Origin: Camelus bactrianus
Lineage: Eukaryota; Chordata; Mammalia; Artiodactyla; Camelidae
Length of the DNA stretch: 64,000 bases
Direction: 5' to 3'
Assembly: GCF_048773025.1 (NCBI RefSeq)
Contig: NC_133565.1
Location: 33,604,457 to 33,668,456 of the forward strand
The notes beneath the pieces are model-generated. The model had not been told where the DNA came from and did not search any database. It worked only from the letters and a program-made list of their open reading frames with translations. The first letter of the stretch is position 1; each line of letters opens with the position of its first letter. This document shows positions 61,936 to 64,000 of the stretch, piece by piece. A program made the translations under genes and the position numbers.

Positions 61936-64000
61936 CAGTCTATGGCCTTATGATGCTTAAAGTCGTGGGTGGCAAGGAGTTAAGCCTGTCTGTGCCTCAT
62001 TCTTGGACCTCCAAGGCCACACACCCCCCCCCCCCTGCCCTCTCCCTTCTAGAGCTGCCCGGCCCAGGTCTTTGTGGGCAGGGATCACAGGCTGAATAAT
62101 CCAAGTCCAAGGTTAGATTTAGGAGAGAGTGAGCATCCTGGGGCTCCTTCCAACCCCCTCAAGCCTTCGCAGAGTGGATTTTAGCTCTTCCCAGGAGTGG
62201 TCATGATTTCTGCCCCTCCAAAGAGACACACCCCTGAGCTTTTGATAGGAGAGATTCTTGGAGGTCATTGAGTTGATCACCCTGTTTTCTGTCATCATAG
62301 GCCACATGAGACACCCCCCTCTCGTGGGGAGTTATCTTCTCATGTTAGTCATTAGCAGCTTCTGGGGACAACAGGGCCTTTGAAACAGCAGAAGGCAAGA
62401 TAAAAGTAAGCTGGAAGTCTGTATTTGCTTTGGGAATAACAAGAACTCCTGAAATGATCCTCCACTCCGCACGCCCCACCCCCTGCCAGCAGGTTTACGT
62501 GTCTCAGGATAGCCCTCTGCTCACCCAGCTCAGCTGCTCGTTTTTGGAATTGTTTTGGTAGATGGTTTATGCTTTTCTTTTAAAAGGAAACAGTCTTTAT
62601 TCTCAGCTCCCCGATTTGCTCCCTGACTACTCGTGACCACGGTGAGCTCAGGGCGAATGTGGTGTCTCCACCCACATCTCTGCACTACTGGGAAGGTAAA
62701 GAAGAAAGCAGGCCAGCCGACAGCCGACAGCCGGGCCTGGTGCTCGGGGCCCCAGATGTGAGGTGGGGAGAGGGCCTCACATACTGTCTAGGGGACAGCG
62801 CGTGTTACAGAGGGGAAAGCCAGGCAGGAGGATGAGACCCCAGCTTCTTACCAAGGAGGAGAGCCTTCAGAAGACGAGGAGGAAGGCTTTCAGAACCTTG
62901 GTCTTGCTTTTAAAATGACAGAGTCAACATACAAACAATTCTTTGAATAACCAATACATAACAGAAATAGAAAGTAAGATGAGGCGCCATTAGCAGACCA
63001 GAAATTGTGGGAGACTTCTAGGTGATGGAAAGCAGATGGAGGTTTCACATGGCTATCTTGATGCTGAGTTAAGTGCATGGAAGGCTCCCTCCCCCCGAGA
63101 ATTAGTGAGAGAGGGGGGATGTGTCCCAGAACCCGGCTCTGGAGAAACAGAAGCCAGACAGGTTCCAGTCTGGGTGAATACTGCCGATGAGAGGTGGAGA
63201 AGGTCAGCTATCACGGACAGATGAGAATCTGGGCGAAGACTCTAGTTGTGGATTTTCCCTCCTTCATCATTCTGCAGGTGTATGGTAGCCTGCCCTTTCA
63301 TCTCTGTGGGCAGAAAACATCCGCATGGCGCCAGCTGGAAATGGCAAGGGAACCTCAGGGTAGTTCTGGAGCCAGCTAGGGTGAGAAATAGATTCCACAA
63401 ACAGAGGCTGGCGGGTGGCCACTGAGCTGTCTCTCCTTCCTCTTCCACCCCTTGATTGGGATAAATGACTATGCAGAGGAAAGAGTGACTAGGGCAAAGC
63501 TCAGAGAGGTTCCGTGGGAGGCGCGGTTCTCTGGCTTATCTCTGGGCATCGACAAACAGGGGGCAGAAGCTCAGAGGCTCTGCACCCCGAGGCACTCCCC
63601 TCGTAGCTTCACCTGGAGGAGCCAAAGCAGGAACCGGATCTTTAATCTCACTCCTCCTCCCAAAGTACACATTATTGGCTAAGAGAGCCGACACTACCAA
63701 CGGAACATGAGCTCAAAGCCAAAAGCGACCCACAAATGAATGACTCTAGCAGAAGAAGTAAAATGAAAAGACAGGGCAGAAGAAGAATTTACATTCAGGA
63801 CAATACAGATCTTCAAGACTTAAGGGAGAACATTGTAAATATAAAGCAACAAGAGTAATTATTTTAAAAATAACTAGAAATGTTGGGAATGACACATATC
63901 ATTGAAACAAATCACTCAGTAGTTGGGTTAAACAGCAGGATGTATTCAGCTAAAGAACAGACGAGGAAGCTGGAAGATGAGGCAGAGGACAAAAACCAAC

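Larger units (their letters stand above)
52831..64000. other. 5' flank of CD276 (towards NPTN by human order), no recognised gene
   Basis: No exon with known protein content is seen on either strand. The stretch holds MIR pairs, an old L1, an L2 of about 1.3 kb and unique DNA at 55290-59230 and 60550-63840. Homopolymer C12 lies at 62024-62035 and a short (AC)n at 56431-56449. The last 150 bp resemble an old L1-like 5' segment, with low confidence. That NPTN lies beyond the right edge is inferred from human gene order only. Confidence 0.65.

Overview
The window is mammalian genomic DNA, most likely from a camelid. The base for that is a tRNA-derived SINE at 9358-9527, with an A/T-rich tail and a clean target-site duplication, that matches my memory of the vicugna/camel VIC-1 family. 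Several L1 3' ends of the cetartiodactyl type agree with this. MIR, L2 and old DNA-transposon fossils fill most of the space between exons. No prokaryotic feature, CRISPR array, rRNA or tRNA gene is visible.

Two host genes are recognisable, and they converge tail to tail. On the + strand, 1-4563 is intron and 4564-5283 is the last coding exon of INSYN1 (inhibitory synaptic factor 1, formerly C15orf59), with a short 3' UTR and an AATAAA at 5357-5362. On the - strand lies the whole of CD276 (B7-H3), from a CpG-island exon 1 ending at 52530 to a poly(A) signal at 22719-22724. Nine coding exons (37008 down to 24018) with consistent phase-1 junctions add up to 532 residues: signal peptide, IgV1, IgC1, IgV2, IgC2, transmembrane segment and short tail, i.e. 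the four-Ig form. The same neighbours (CD276 and INSYN1, convergent) are adjacent on human 15q24.

Layout: 1-4563 INSYN1 intron; 4564-5385 INSYN1 terminal exon; 5386-22700 intergenic, repeats only (SINE, L2, a nested L1, an old L1 carrying a solo-LTR-like insert); 22700-24040 CD276 terminal exon with a miR-29 site and a 42-bp tandem repeat; 24041-37063 CD276 exons 9 to 2; 37064-52529 the 15.5-kb first intron; 52530 to about 52700 exon 1 and promoter CpG island; 52830-64000 upstream flank with MIR, L1 and L2 and no recognisable exon.

The most notable signal is the internal duplication of CD276. The two IgV-IgC exon pairs differ at only 12 positions in about 812 bp and their 176-bp internal introns are identical, which points to recent gene conversion. 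IgV1 has nevertheless gained two N-glycosylation sequons that IgV2 lacks. I found no sign of an entirely new biological system; the other leads are short linear motifs in INSYN1, a conserved-looking 3' UTR repeat, and a twin-primed L1.
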